Positions 7,014-13,872 of a stretch of DNA of 14,923 nt are shown one piece after another. This stretch comes from JANRKG01 sp033763635 (GTDB lineage Bacteria; Cyanobacteriota; Cyanobacteriia; GCF-001939115): the NCBI GenBank assembly GCA_033763635.1, contig JANRKG010000449.1, positions 1-14,923 of the forward strand. The letters are read 5' to 3'. Made by a program: the position numbers and the translations under genes. The notes beneath the pieces are model-generated. The model had not been told where the DNA came from, did not search any database, and worked only from the letters and a program-made list of their open reading frames with translations. Numbering within the stretch: position 1 is the stretch's first letter; each line of letters begins with the position of its first letter.

Positions 7014-7106
7014 GCTTCTTTACTCAGGCAGGAAAAGTAAGAAGCACAAGGACAAATCCTTCTCCAAAAAAATCCCTGTCTGTTTAGATAGGGATTTTTT
7101 TGGAGA
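7014..7106 (+). ncRNA. Candidate intergenic small RNA with three stem-loops
   Basis: Between the cp12 terminator and the nitH promoter lies a short segment that can fold into three consecutive hairpins. The first is a 10-bp stem with one bulged T (7014-7024 with 7036-7045; loop CAGGCAGGAAA). The second is AAGGA-CAAA-TCCTT (7048-7061). The third is a 20-bp terminator stem (7061-7106). Because cp12 already has a terminator, a second one 116 bases on implies a transcript that starts in between. A weak promoter is possible: TTGAAG at 6981, 18 bases, GATTAA at 7005. No coding frame with a ribosome site is seen. I do not recognise it as a known cyanobacterial RNA (Yfr1, 6S or PsrR1). The exact 5' end is a guess. 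Confidence 0.42.
7061..7106. terminator. Strong bidirectional intrinsic terminator
   Basis: The arms 7061-7080 and 7087-7106 are 20 bases each and pair throughout apart from one G-T wobble, with a 6-base loop (TGTTTA). The GC core CCCTGTC/GATAGGG is flanked by seven A on the left and seven T on the right, so it can stop transcription in both directions. It isolates the nitH promoter region from the cp12 side. Confidence 0.88.
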
Positions 7107-7154
7107 GGCTGTACCCGATCGCTCCCTACCTTTATCGTTAGACTTGTCATTTTC

Positions 7155-7197
7155 GTATGGGGAGATACAAAACCGGGGTTGGGCCAGCCTTTAATCT
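7155..7197 (+). promoter_or_regulatory. NtcA-activated promoter of nitH
   Basis: GTA-N8-TAC (GTATGGGGAGATAC, 7155-7168) is the consensus site of NtcA, the cyanobacterial nitrogen-control activator. A -10 box TAATCT (7192-7197, TAN3T) follows after 23 bases, the spacing of class II NtcA promoters, in which NtcA replaces the -35 element. The start of transcription should be near 7204, about 33 bases before the nitH ATG. The promoter before nitB has the same geometry and shares the flank AGCC-TTTAATCTGACA. Confidence 0.8.
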
Positions 7198-7236
7198 GAC
7201 AGGACGATCGTAAGTCTTGTAGCGAGAAGGAAACCC

Positions 7237-8520
7237 ATGACCCAGCACTATTCGGTCCTGATTATTGGAGGTGGTCAAGCAGGTTTGTCCATGAGCTACT
7301 GCTTAAAGCAGCGCGGCTTTGATCACCTGATTTTTGAGAAAAACTACGTTGGTTATTCCTGGCAATCCCAACGGTGGGATTCATTTTGCCTCGTCACTCC
7401 CAACTGGCAATGTCAGTTACCGGGATACCCCTATCCGGGAGCGGATACAAAGGGGTTTATGAAAAAAGATGAGATCGTGCAGTACCTCCGAGACTATGCC
7501 ACTTCCTTTGACCCACCTGTGAAAGAAGGCGTGGAGGTGACGAGATTGCGGAGGAATGAAGCCTCTGAGGTGTTTGAAGTTAGTACGTCGATCGGTGACT
7601 TTACCGCCGATCAGGTCGTGATTGCAGTCGGGGGCTACCACCTTCCAAGGATTCCCAAATTAGCGGAGCGGTTGCCCCTGTCCCTCGTACAGTTACATTC
7701 TTCCCAATACAAGAATCCCCAATCTCTCCCAGACGGTGGAGTGCTGGTGGTGGGCACGGGCCAATCCGGATGTCAGATTGCCGAAGATTTGCATCTCGCA
7801 GGTAAGCAGGTGCATTTGTGTGTCGGAGGTGCACCCCGATCGCCGCGCCGTTATCGCGGGCGGGATGTAGTGGACTGGCTCGATCAGATGGGGTATTACG
7901 ATCTGCCGATTGATGAGCATCCCCAGAAGGAAAAAGTTCGGATGAAGGCGAACCATTACCTGACAGGGCGAGATGGGGGCCGGGAAATTGACCTGCGACA
8001 GTTTGCCCTGGAGGGAATGAAGTTATACGGCAAACTGAAGACGATCGCTCAGGGAAAGATTGAATTTGACGACGACCTGAAACAGAATCTGGACCAGGCG
8101 GATGCGGTCGCTGCCAGTATCAAGAAAACCATCGATGGCTTTATCGAAAAAAATGGGATTGATGCCCCCCTGGAACCGCCCTACCAGCCTGTCTGGGAGC
8201 CGCAGAAATGGGTGCGATCGTTAGATCTCACTCAATCCGGAATTACAAGTGTGATCTGGTGTACGGGCTATCAGACGGATTTTAGTTGGGTGGAAGTGCC
8301 TGTATTTGATGGCAAAGGCTATCCCGGTCATGAACGGGGTGTGACGGGCGTGTGGGGGCTATACTTCCTGGGGTTGCCCTGGCTCTACACCTGGGGGTCT
8401 GGGCGATTTTCGGGCATCGCCAGGGATGCGAATTATCTGGCGGATTACATTACTGCCCGTAAGAAATCTGCCTATTCGGGAGCCTGGAGCATTGTCAACG
8501 AATTTCTATTGGGTTCGTAG
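7237..8520 (+). CDS. nitH: Flavin-dependent monooxygenase of the Nit1C cluster (MSMEG_0569 type)
   Basis: This 427-residue protein is a two-dinucleotide-fold flavoprotein. The FAD site GGGQAG is at residues 11-16, a second Rossmann motif for NAD(P)H, GTGQSG, is at 173-178, and an ATG/WCTGYQTD motif near residue 342 is typical of FMO and Baeyer-Villiger-like enzymes. No signal peptide or membrane helix is seen. The ATG at 7237 follows GAAGGAAA at good spacing. Proteins of this family occur with nitrilase, radical SAM and GNAT genes in the conserved Nit1C cluster, where the flavoprotein is called NitH. Its substrate is not established. The gene has its own NtcA-type promoter and is separated from nitB by 185 bases that carry a second one, so both are probably induced by nitrogen starvation. 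The name rests on context plus resemblance. Confidence 0.88.
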   Translation: MTQHYSVLIIGGGQAGLSMSYCLKQRGFDHLIFEKNYVGYSWQSQRWDSFCLVTPNWQCQLPGYPYPGADTKGFMKKDEIVQYLRDYATSFDPPVKEGVEVTRLRRNEASEVFEVSTSIGDFTADQVVIAVGGYHLPRIPKLAERLPLSLVQLHSSQYKNPQSLPDGGVLVVGTGQSGCQIAEDLHLAGKQVHLCVGGAPRSPRRYRGRDVVDWLDQMGYYDLPIDEHPQKEKVRMKANHYLTGRDGGREIDLRQFALEGMKLYGKLKTIAQGKIEFDDDLKQNLDQADAVAASIKKTIDGFIEKNGIDAPLEPPYQPVWEPQKWVRSLDLTQSGITSVIWCTGYQTDFSWVEVPVFDGKGYPGHERGVTGVWGLYFLGLPWLYTWGSGRFSGIARDANYLADYITARKKSAYSGAWSIVNEFLLGS

Positions 8521-8638
8521 TATTTGCTACGGACGTTTTTTGTAACCTGACGAAATCCATAGGGGTGAATGACTCGACTTCAGGGAAGGGGGATCATTGC
8601 CCTGTCTACTCCTGCCAATCAAGCTAATTTAACAATTC

Positions 8639-8681
8639 GTAATTAATGATACAAAAGTCGGTTCACTGAAGCCCTTAATCT
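8639..8681 (+). promoter_or_regulatory. NtcA-activated promoter of nitB
   Basis: GTAATTAATGATAC (8639-8652) is a perfect GTA-N8-TAC NtcA box. TAATCT (8676-8681) follows after 23 bases. The transcript should start near 8688, leaving a leader of about 18 bases that contains the AAGGAGA ribosome site (8694-8700). Box, spacing and -10 flank (AGCCCTTAATCTGACA) repeat those of the nitH promoter, while the bases in between differ. Confidence 0.85.
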
Positions 8682-8705
8682 GACAACAAAATTAAGGAGA
8701 TAGTC

Positions 8706-9188
8706 ATGCCTGAAGTAACCACTCCGGCTCACCAAGTTGGTGATTTCTTCGTTGATTACGAAGAGAAAGTATTTCCAGATGTCAAAGCAGAACCCGGTGA
8801 GAAAGCATTAGTGACCTTCCATACGGTTGCCTTTGAAGGCTCGATCGGGTTTGTGAACTTGTTACAAGCCACCCGTCTGCTCCGCAAAGGATTTGAGACT
8901 TCTGTGTTGCTGTATGGCCCAGGTGTAACCCTGGGAGTGCAACGCGGCTTTCCCAAATTAGGAGATGCAGCGTTCCCCGGTCATCAAAATTTCAATGATC
9001 AACTGAGCAAATTTATGGCAGAGGGGGGCAAGGTGTATGCTTGCCGATTTGCTCTGCAAGCTCTGTATGGACATGGCGAGCCTTCCTTGATTCCCGGTAT
9101 TCGCCCCATCAATCCCCTGGATGTGCTGGATCTGATCCTGTTACATCGCAAAGATGGCGCGTTTATTCTCGATACCTGGACTGTGTAA
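8706..9188 (+). CDS. nitB: Nitrogen-starvation response protein, MSMEG_0572/Sll0783 family
   Basis: The 160-residue protein belongs to the family of Synechocystis Sll0783, a protein strongly induced by nitrogen starvation and needed there for polyhydroxybutyrate accumulation (published for Synechocystis). Its biochemical role is unknown. The sequence is soluble, with a DsrE-like alternation (ALVTFHTVAFEGSIGFVNLL, then TSVLLYGPGV) that suggests an alpha/beta sulfur-relay-like fold; this is a visual impression only. A single conserved-looking cysteine lies in VYACRFALQAL (about residue 116). The start ATG at 8706 is fixed by a near-perfect AAGGAGA. It heads the nitB-C-D-E set under its own NtcA promoter; nitC follows after 201 bases containing an inverted repeat. 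Confidence 0.92.
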   Translation: MPEVTTPAHQVGDFFVDYEEKVFPDVKAEPGEKALVTFHTVAFEGSIGFVNLLQATRLLRKGFETSVLLYGPGVTLGVQRGFPKLGDAAFPGHQNFNDQLSKFMAEGGKVYACRFALQALYGHGEPSLIPGIRPINPLDVLDLILLHRKDGAFILDTWTV

Positions 9189-9231
9189 CCCACGGGAATT
9201 CCTTTAGGCGCATAACCGTCCTTCGCTTCCC

Positions 9232-9346
9232 ATCCCCTCCTGGGAGGGGTGCCCGAAGGGCGGGGTGGGTCAGGGGGGCAGGCAGTTCAGGATAAGGGCT
9301 GCTTTGGCGAACGTGAAACCCACCCCTGCCCCTCCCAGGAGGGGAT
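9232..9346. repeat. Imperfect GC-rich inverted repeat, copy B
   Basis: The left end ATCCCCTCCTGGGAGGGG is mirrored exactly by CCCCTCCCAGGAGGGGAT on the right. Inside it GGGGTGGGT pairs with ACCCACCCC, and GCCCGAAGGGC forms a small side hairpin. It is the same element as at 3843-3968: the first 19 bases agree almost exactly and both contain GGGGTGGGTCAGGGG. It lies 43 bases after nitB and 43 bases before nitC, so it can fold in the nitB-nitC transcript and may set the relative amounts of the two. Confidence 0.82.
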
Positions 9347-9389
9347 TAGGGAAAGATGCACCAGGTTCTATTTAATTTTAAACAGCACT

Positions 9390-10391
9390 ATGAACGACTC
9401 CCAGATCGTCCGAGCGGCAGCAGTCCAACTCAGTCCCGTCCTTTTTAGTCGAGAGGGCACAACGGAAAAGGTCTTGCAAGCGATCGCTAAAGCAGCCGAG
9501 GCGGGTGCCCAACTGGTTGTCTTCCCCGAAACGTTTATTCCCTATTACCCCTACTTCTCCTTTGTTCAGCCCCCCGTGTTGATGGGGAAAGAACACATGC
9601 GGTTGTACGAGGAAGCGGTCACGATTCCCGGTCCTGTCACGGATGCAGTGAGTCGGGCAGCCCGTTCCTACGGGATAGTGGTGGTGTTAGGGGTGAATGA
9701 GCGCGATCGAGGTTCGCTCTATAACACCCAACTGGTTTTTGATAGAGATGGTACGTTGCTTTTGAAACGACGTAAAATTACCCCGACCTATCACGAACGG
9801 ATGGTGTGGGGGCAGGGAGATGGAGCGGGGTTACGGGTGTTGGATACGGCGATCGGCAAGGTGGGTTCTCTGGCCTGTTGGGAGCATTACAATCCCCTGG
9901 CTCGTTATGCGCTGATGGCTCAACACGAACAAATCCACTGCGCCCAATTCCCTGGTTCAATGGTGGGTCAGATCTTTGCGGATCAGATTGAAGTCACCAT
10001 TCGCCACCATGCGTTAGAAGCCGGATGTTTTGTGGTGAATGCAACGGGGTGGCTTTCTCCAGAACAGGTGGCCCAAATTACGCCCGATGAGAAGTTGCAA
10101 CGGGTCTTAAGCGGTGGATGCCACACAGCTATCATCAGCCCGGAGGGAACCCATCTCTGTCCTCCCATTACGGAAGGGGAAGGGATGGCGATCGCCGATC
10201 TGGATTTCTCCCTGATTACCAAACGCAAACGCATGATGGATTCAGTGGGGCACTACTCCCGACCAGATCTTCTACAACTGCGTTTGAACACAGAGGCTCG
10301 TACTGTGATGGAAGAGGCTCCCAGTTTCCAGTTTCAAAACACTGGGGATGCAAGCCTGGATGAAAATCCTGTGCTGCTCCCTGAACTTTAA
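9390..10391 (+). CDS. nitC: Nitrilase of the Nit6803 / Nit1C type
   Basis: Nitrilases hydrolyse nitriles to carboxylates and ammonia through a Cys-Glu-Lys triad. All three are visible: E47 in VVFPETF, K129 in RRKITPTYHE and C163 in LACWEHYNP. The 333-residue sequence closely follows Synechocystis Nit6803 through most of its length (for example PYYPYFSF, MVWGQGDGAG, QFPGSMVGQIFADQ). The tail after about residue 300 is more variable. The open frame runs back to 9249 through the inverted repeat, but the ATG at 9390 matches the family N-terminus (RAAAVQLSPV). The ribosome site is weak, so translation may depend on an upstream read-through. In other bacteria the Nit1C nitrilase is linked to growth on cyanide as nitrogen source; the natural substrate in cyanobacteria is not known. 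Confidence 0.96.
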   Translation: MNDSQIVRAAAVQLSPVLFSREGTTEKVLQAIAKAAEAGAQLVVFPETFIPYYPYFSFVQPPVLMGKEHMRLYEEAVTIPGPVTDAVSRAARSYGIVVVLGVNERDRGSLYNTQLVFDRDGTLLLKRRKITPTYHERMVWGQGDGAGLRVLDTAIGKVGSLACWEHYNPLARYALMAQHEQIHCAQFPGSMVGQIFADQIEVTIRHHALEAGCFVVNATGWLSPEQVAQITPDEKLQRVLSGGCHTAIISPEGTHLCPPITEGEGMAIADLDFSLITKRKRMMDSVGHYSRPDLLQLRLNTEARTVMEEAPSFQFQNTGDASLDENPVLLPEL

Positions 10392-10414
10392 AAAGATTTG
10401 AAAACAATTTTCCC

Positions 10415-10440
10415 GCTGGTTTCGGCTTCGCTCAACCAGC
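10415..10440. repeat. Short palindrome between nitC and nitD
   Basis: GCTGGTT (10415-10421) pairs with AACCAGC (10434-10440) around TCGGCTTCGCTC. Related elements (GGTTTCGGCTTCGCTCAACC) are dispersed in many cyanobacterial genomes, from memory. There is no T-run, so it is not a typical terminator; it may stabilise mRNA ends in the nit operon. Confidence 0.6.
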
Positions 10441-10509
10441 TACCGTGCCCTCAGTAAACTCTTTTCAAGAAACCTCTTAAGCATTGTTTCGATCGAGTCC
10501 CTCATTACT

Positions 10510-11598
10510 ATGAACAAGCAACAGCTCATTACTGAACTTCAATCCCAGGGCTTGAAGTGGATCAACCCTGAGGTGGGGGCATCGGGTCGAAAAGGCGGAG
10601 CGGGTCCGTCTGATCAAAAGGCGGTGACGATCGAGGGTACGACGGTGATGGTGCCCATTTTCAACAGTCCGGCAGCCCAGTCGCCCTACACCGTGCAGGT
10701 GGATTCCACAGCAGAAGCGATGCAACTGGAGTTACACGGAGAATTCATTGCCTCCCTCAGCCTTCCCCAACAGCCCCAGTTTTACAGCCTCACGACCGCT
10801 GACGGGATTCCCTATTGGAAAATCGCTTTGTTGCATAGTCGGGATGTGTTAGCGACAACGGTATTACAAACCTGTATGCGCTACACCGACACCGACACGG
10901 CCTGTCAATTCTGTGCGATCGGGCAATCCCTGGAGGCAGGACGAACGATCGCCCGCAAAACCCCGGCCCAGTTAGCGGAAGTGGCAGAAGCAGCGGTGCG
11001 TCTGGATGGGGTGAAGCACATGATCATGACCAGCGGAACGCCTAACACCAGCGATCGGGGGGCCGCCTATCTGACGGAGTGCGCCCGTGCCATCAAAGCA
11101 AAAGTGAATCTCCCAATTCAAGCCCAGTGTGAACCCCCGGATGATTTTGCGTGGTTCGATCGCATGTACACTGCCGGAATTGACAGTCTGGGAATGCACC
11201 TGGAAGCAGTTGATCCAGCGGTGCGGTCCCGCATCATGCCCGGTAAAGCAACTGTCCCTGTCGAGTATTACTTTGAAGCCTTTGCTGCTGCCGTCCGCGT
11301 CTTTGGCTGGGGGCAGGTGAGTACCTACTTATTGGCAGGGTTGGGAGATAGCCTGGAAACCCTGGTGGAAGCATGCGATCGGCTCATCGCCATTGGCGTG
11401 TATCCCTTTGTGGTGCCGTTTGTGCCCATCACCGGAACACCGCTTGCCAACCACCCTTCGCCCACAAGTGATTGGATGTTTGGACTCTATCAACGGGTGA
11501 ACGCCCTGTTGCAACGGGCGGGCATGTCTACCGAAACCATCAAGGCAGGGTGTGCGAAATGTGGCGCTTGCTCCGCTCTGTCTAGCTTTGAATCTTAA
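10510..11598 (+). CDS. nitD: Radical SAM protein of the Nit1C cluster (MSMEG_0568 type)
   Basis: The 362-residue protein belongs to the radical SAM family of the Nit1C cluster. Its cluster motif is unusual: C122, C132 and C135 (CMRYTDTDTACQFC), that is C-x9-C-x2-C instead of C-x3-C-x2-C. A second cysteine set, C348-x2-C351-x2-C354 near the C-terminus (AGCAKCGACSA), could bind an auxiliary iron-sulfur cluster. The N-terminal 90 residues precede the barrel and resemble no fold I can name. The HMIMTSGTPNTSD segment (about 176-188) is in the expected position for a SAM-contacting strand. The ATG at 10510 has no strong ribosome site. The reaction is unknown; with the nitrilase and acetyltransferase it is thought to make or process a nitrogen-containing metabolite. 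nitE starts 20 bases after its stop. Confidence 0.93.
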   Translation: MNKQQLITELQSQGLKWINPEVGASGRKGGAGPSDQKAVTIEGTTVMVPIFNSPAAQSPYTVQVDSTAEAMQLELHGEFIASLSLPQQPQFYSLTTADGIPYWKIALLHSRDVLATTVLQTCMRYTDTDTACQFCAIGQSLEAGRTIARKTPAQLAEVAEAAVRLDGVKHMIMTSGTPNTSDRGAAYLTECARAIKAKVNLPIQAQCEPPDDFAWFDRMYTAGIDSLGMHLEAVDPAVRSRIMPGKATVPVEYYFEAFAAAVRVFGWGQVSTYLLAGLGDSLETLVEACDRLIAIGVYPFVVPFVPITGTPLANHPSPTSDWMFGLYQRVNALLQRAGMSTETIKAGCAKCGACSALSSFES

Positions 11599-11618
11599 TT
11601 GGAATTTGAAAAATCACG

Positions 11619-12155
11619 ATGTCAACCCAGTCTTATCACTTCAAACTCGCTTCCAATACGCGAGAAGTTGCAGATTACTTTGCCCTGCGACGGTCTATTT
11701 TTGCCGAAGAACAGAATCTCTTCCAGGGGGATGACCGGGATGAAATCGATCGCATGGCTTATCCGATCGTTGCCATTGACACCGAGACAGAACAGGTCGT
11801 CGGAGTGGTGCGTATTTACGAAGAGAAGCCCGGATTGTGGTATGGGGGGCGATTGGGCACCCATCGAGAGTATCGTCGCGGCTGGCAGATCGGTAAGGGG
11901 CTGATTCAGAAAGCAGTCACGACTGCAAATACCTGGGGATGTCACCAATTTTTAGCCACTGTGCAATTGCAAAATGTGCGATTTTTTCAACGGTTGCACT
12001 GGAATTCTTTAGAAGAAATGACAATTTGCGATCGGCCCCATCACTTAATGGAAGCGGATTTGAACTTTTACCCCCCGACTTCAGAAGTACGTCGTGACCT
12101 GTACCCAATTCCCGACCCATCCTACCTGGGAAAACAACTGGTCTCGTCTGGTTAA
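11619..12155 (+). CDS. nitE: GNAT N-acetyltransferase of the Nit1C cluster (Sll0786/MSMEG_0567 type)
   Basis: A 178-residue single GNAT domain: conserved start DYFALRRSIFAEEQ (about 19-32), the beta-strand QVVGVVRIYEE (59-69), the acetyl-CoA P-loop region RRGWQIGKGL (86-95) and a C-terminal FFQRLHW strand. MSMEG_0567 and Sll0786 family members accompany the nitrilase and radical SAM genes. In some genomes this domain is fused to an AIR-synthase-like domain; here it ends as a stand-alone domain with no adjacent nitF. The ATG at 11619 is preceded by a poor ribosome site (GGAATTTG), and translation is probably coupled to nitD, which ends 20 bases before. Its acetyl acceptor is unknown. It is the last gene on this strand: the next gene is convergent and ends 59 bases beyond. 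Confidence 0.9.
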   Translation: MSTQSYHFKLASNTREVADYFALRRSIFAEEQNLFQGDDRDEIDRMAYPIVAIDTETEQVVGVVRIYEEKPGLWYGGRLGTHREYRRGWQIGKGLIQKAVTTANTWGCHQFLATVQLQNVRFFQRLHWNSLEEMTICDRPHHLMEADLNFYPPTSEVRRDLYPIPDPSYLGKQLVSSG

Positions 12156-12214
12156 CCGAAAAAAATATCTATCTTTCAGAAGAAAACATGACGAAGGAGG
12201 GACGCAAGGGAAAG

Positions 12215-13717
12215 CTAAACGGAGTTAGGGGCTAAGGGCAGACGGACGGTTACGGTTGTTCCGACTTCCACCTGACTGACGATCGCAATTTCACCCTGAT
12301 GGGTTTCCACACATCGTTTGACGATCGCCAATCCCAATCCCGTCCCCTGAATCGAACGGGTATTTGAAGCTCTGAAAAAAGAGTTACAAAGATTTGCCTG
12401 ATCTGCTTCCGGAATCCCAATCCCCCGATCGCTGACCCGAAACGTCACTTTTTGTTCGTTCAAGTCACAACTGACTGCTAACTGAACCTCTCCTCCATCC
12501 CTGGAATACTTAATCGCATTACTCAATAAATTCATCAGAATAAACCGGAGTAGGGTTTCATCCATAACGGCTTCAGGCAGGTCGTTAGGGCAGATCAACT
12601 CAATGCGATCGATCGTCCTTAAATTGAGAGAGCATTCCTCCACAACCTCCTGACAAAACTGTAGCAAGTTCAAGGAATTGGGAGAAAACTGCAACCGCCC
12701 CGCTTCAACCCGCCCCATCAACAGCACGTCTTCAATCAATTGATTCATCTGATGAACAGAGAGTTTAATCCGCTGCAAGTAGGACTTTAATTTTTCTTCT
12801 GAAAGGTTCCCTGCTTGTAATTCCAGTAATTCCGCTGCGGTACGAATGACGGCAAGCGGGTTGCGAAATTCGTGGGAAACGGTTGTCACAAACTGGGATT
12901 TAAGATGATTAAGTTCCTGTTCTTTTTCCAGTGCCTTTTCTAGAGCTTCACTTTGGCGATAGGCACTCATATCCCAAAAAACCATCACCGCCCCACTGAT
13001 TTCCCCCATCCGCCCGCGCAGGGGAGAAGCACTGTCGCCAATGGGCATCCGATCGCCATTGCGCCTCACTAAAACCATAAAGTTCCTCCCCTGGGTAACA
13101 TCTTGCGTTTCCAGCACTTTATGGACAGGGTGAGGGACAGATTGATTGGTGACTTCATCGACTAAAGGTACAACCTCGGTGATGGCTTGCCCCAGCGCTT
13201 CTTGCTCCCGCCATCCGGTCAACACCTCTGCGACTGGGTTCATAAAGTTCACCTGCCCCTGCTCATCGGTAGCGATGACAGCATCGTTCATGGAATACAG
13301 GAGGGTCGATAGATACTCACGGCTGGCCCGTAGCTCCTGTTCCATTTGATGCTTGAAAAGAGCCAGTTCCACCGCAACTCGCAATTCTCCAGAGCTAAAC
13401 GGCTTGACAACATATCCCAAAGGAAGAGTGTTTTTAGCCCGATTTAGCGTATTTTCATCTGCATAGGCCGTCAGAAAAACAATGGGGATATCCAGTTGTG
13501 CCCGGATCTGGCTAGCGGCAGTCACTCCGTCCATTTCTCCTTTCAGGACGACATCCATCAGTACCAGATCAGGCCGATTACGGTTAGCCTTATCGATCGC
13601 AGCCAGCCCAGAGGATGCGGTATCTATGACTTGATAGCCAAGCTGAGTCAGTTGAGCGGCAATGGTACGGGCCACAATCACTTCATCTTCAACCACCAGA
13701 ACTTTGGCTTGAACCAT
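12215..13717 (-). CDS. Receiver-PAS-histidine kinase (REC at the N-terminus)
   Basis: A 500-residue soluble signalling protein. A receiver domain comes first (about 5-120), with the acidic pair E10/D11, phospho-acceptor D55 (LMDV), T83 and K105. A PAS domain follows (about 131-252, NDAVIATDEQGQVNFMNP), then a short coiled coil (255-275), HisKA with H282 in SHEFRNPLAV, and HATPase_c with the N-box NLLSNAIKYS, DRGIGIP and GTGLGLAI. This REC-first order means the kinase is itself a response-regulator output, so it can receive a phosphate from another kinase and pass a signal on. Cyanobacteria have many such proteins. The start ATG is at 13717, with only a weak ribosome site. It lies 145 bases after the kinase encoded upstream on the same strand, which is a candidate phosphate donor. 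Confidence 0.93.
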   Translation of the reverse strand: MVQAKVLVVEDEVIVARTIAAQLTQLGYQVIDTASSGLAAIDKANRNRPDLVLMDVVLKGEMDGVTAASQIRAQLDIPIVFLTAYADENTLNRAKNTLPLGYVVKPFSSGELRVAVELALFKHQMEQELRASREYLSTLLYSMNDAVIATDEQGQVNFMNPVAEVLTGWREQEALGQAITEVVPLVDEVTNQSVPHPVHKVLETQDVTQGRNFMVLVRRNGDRMPIGDSASPLRGRMGEISGAVMVFWDMSAYRQSEALEKALEKEQELNHLKSQFVTTVSHEFRNPLAVIRTAAELLELQAGNLSEEKLKSYLQRIKLSVHQMNQLIEDVLLMGRVEAGRLQFSPNSLNLLQFCQEVVEECSLNLRTIDRIELICPNDLPEAVMDETLLRFILMNLLSNAIKYSRDGGEVQLAVSCDLNEQKVTFRVSDRGIGIPEADQANLCNSFFRASNTRSIQGTGLGLAIVKRCVETHQGEIAIVSQVEVGTTVTVRLPLAPNSV

Positions 13718-13850
13718 TTACTTGACACAAGTTAACAGTCTACTCTAAGAACAAAATTGGATTTTTTGTAACAGAATTTTTATGACAGTATGTAAAGCCT
13801 ACCATCAAAATTGACCTGTCCCTGCAAGATTACGCAAGGTGAAGGATACC

Positions 13851-13872
13851 ATCATTCTGAAATCATTCTGAA
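13851..13872. repeat. Perfect 11-bp tandem repeat over the end of the kinase gene
   Basis: ATCATTCTGAA occurs twice back to back (13851-13861 and 13862-13872), covering the stop codon (13863-13865) of the minus-strand kinase gene. It looks like a slippage duplication that supplied a second in-frame stop region; no function is suggested. Confidence 0.6.

Noticed and set aside
8581..8604. Possible nitH terminator (CAGGG ... CCCTG)
   Set aside because: The stem is only 5 bp with a 14-base loop and no T-run follows.
9249..9389. N-terminal extension of the nitrilase through the inverted repeat
   Set aside because: It is repeat-derived sequence; the nitrilase family begins at the segment encoded from 9390.
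12188..12235. Short open frame after nitE (ATG at 12188, 15 codons)
   Set aside because: It runs into the end of the convergent kinase gene, resembles nothing and is too short to support.
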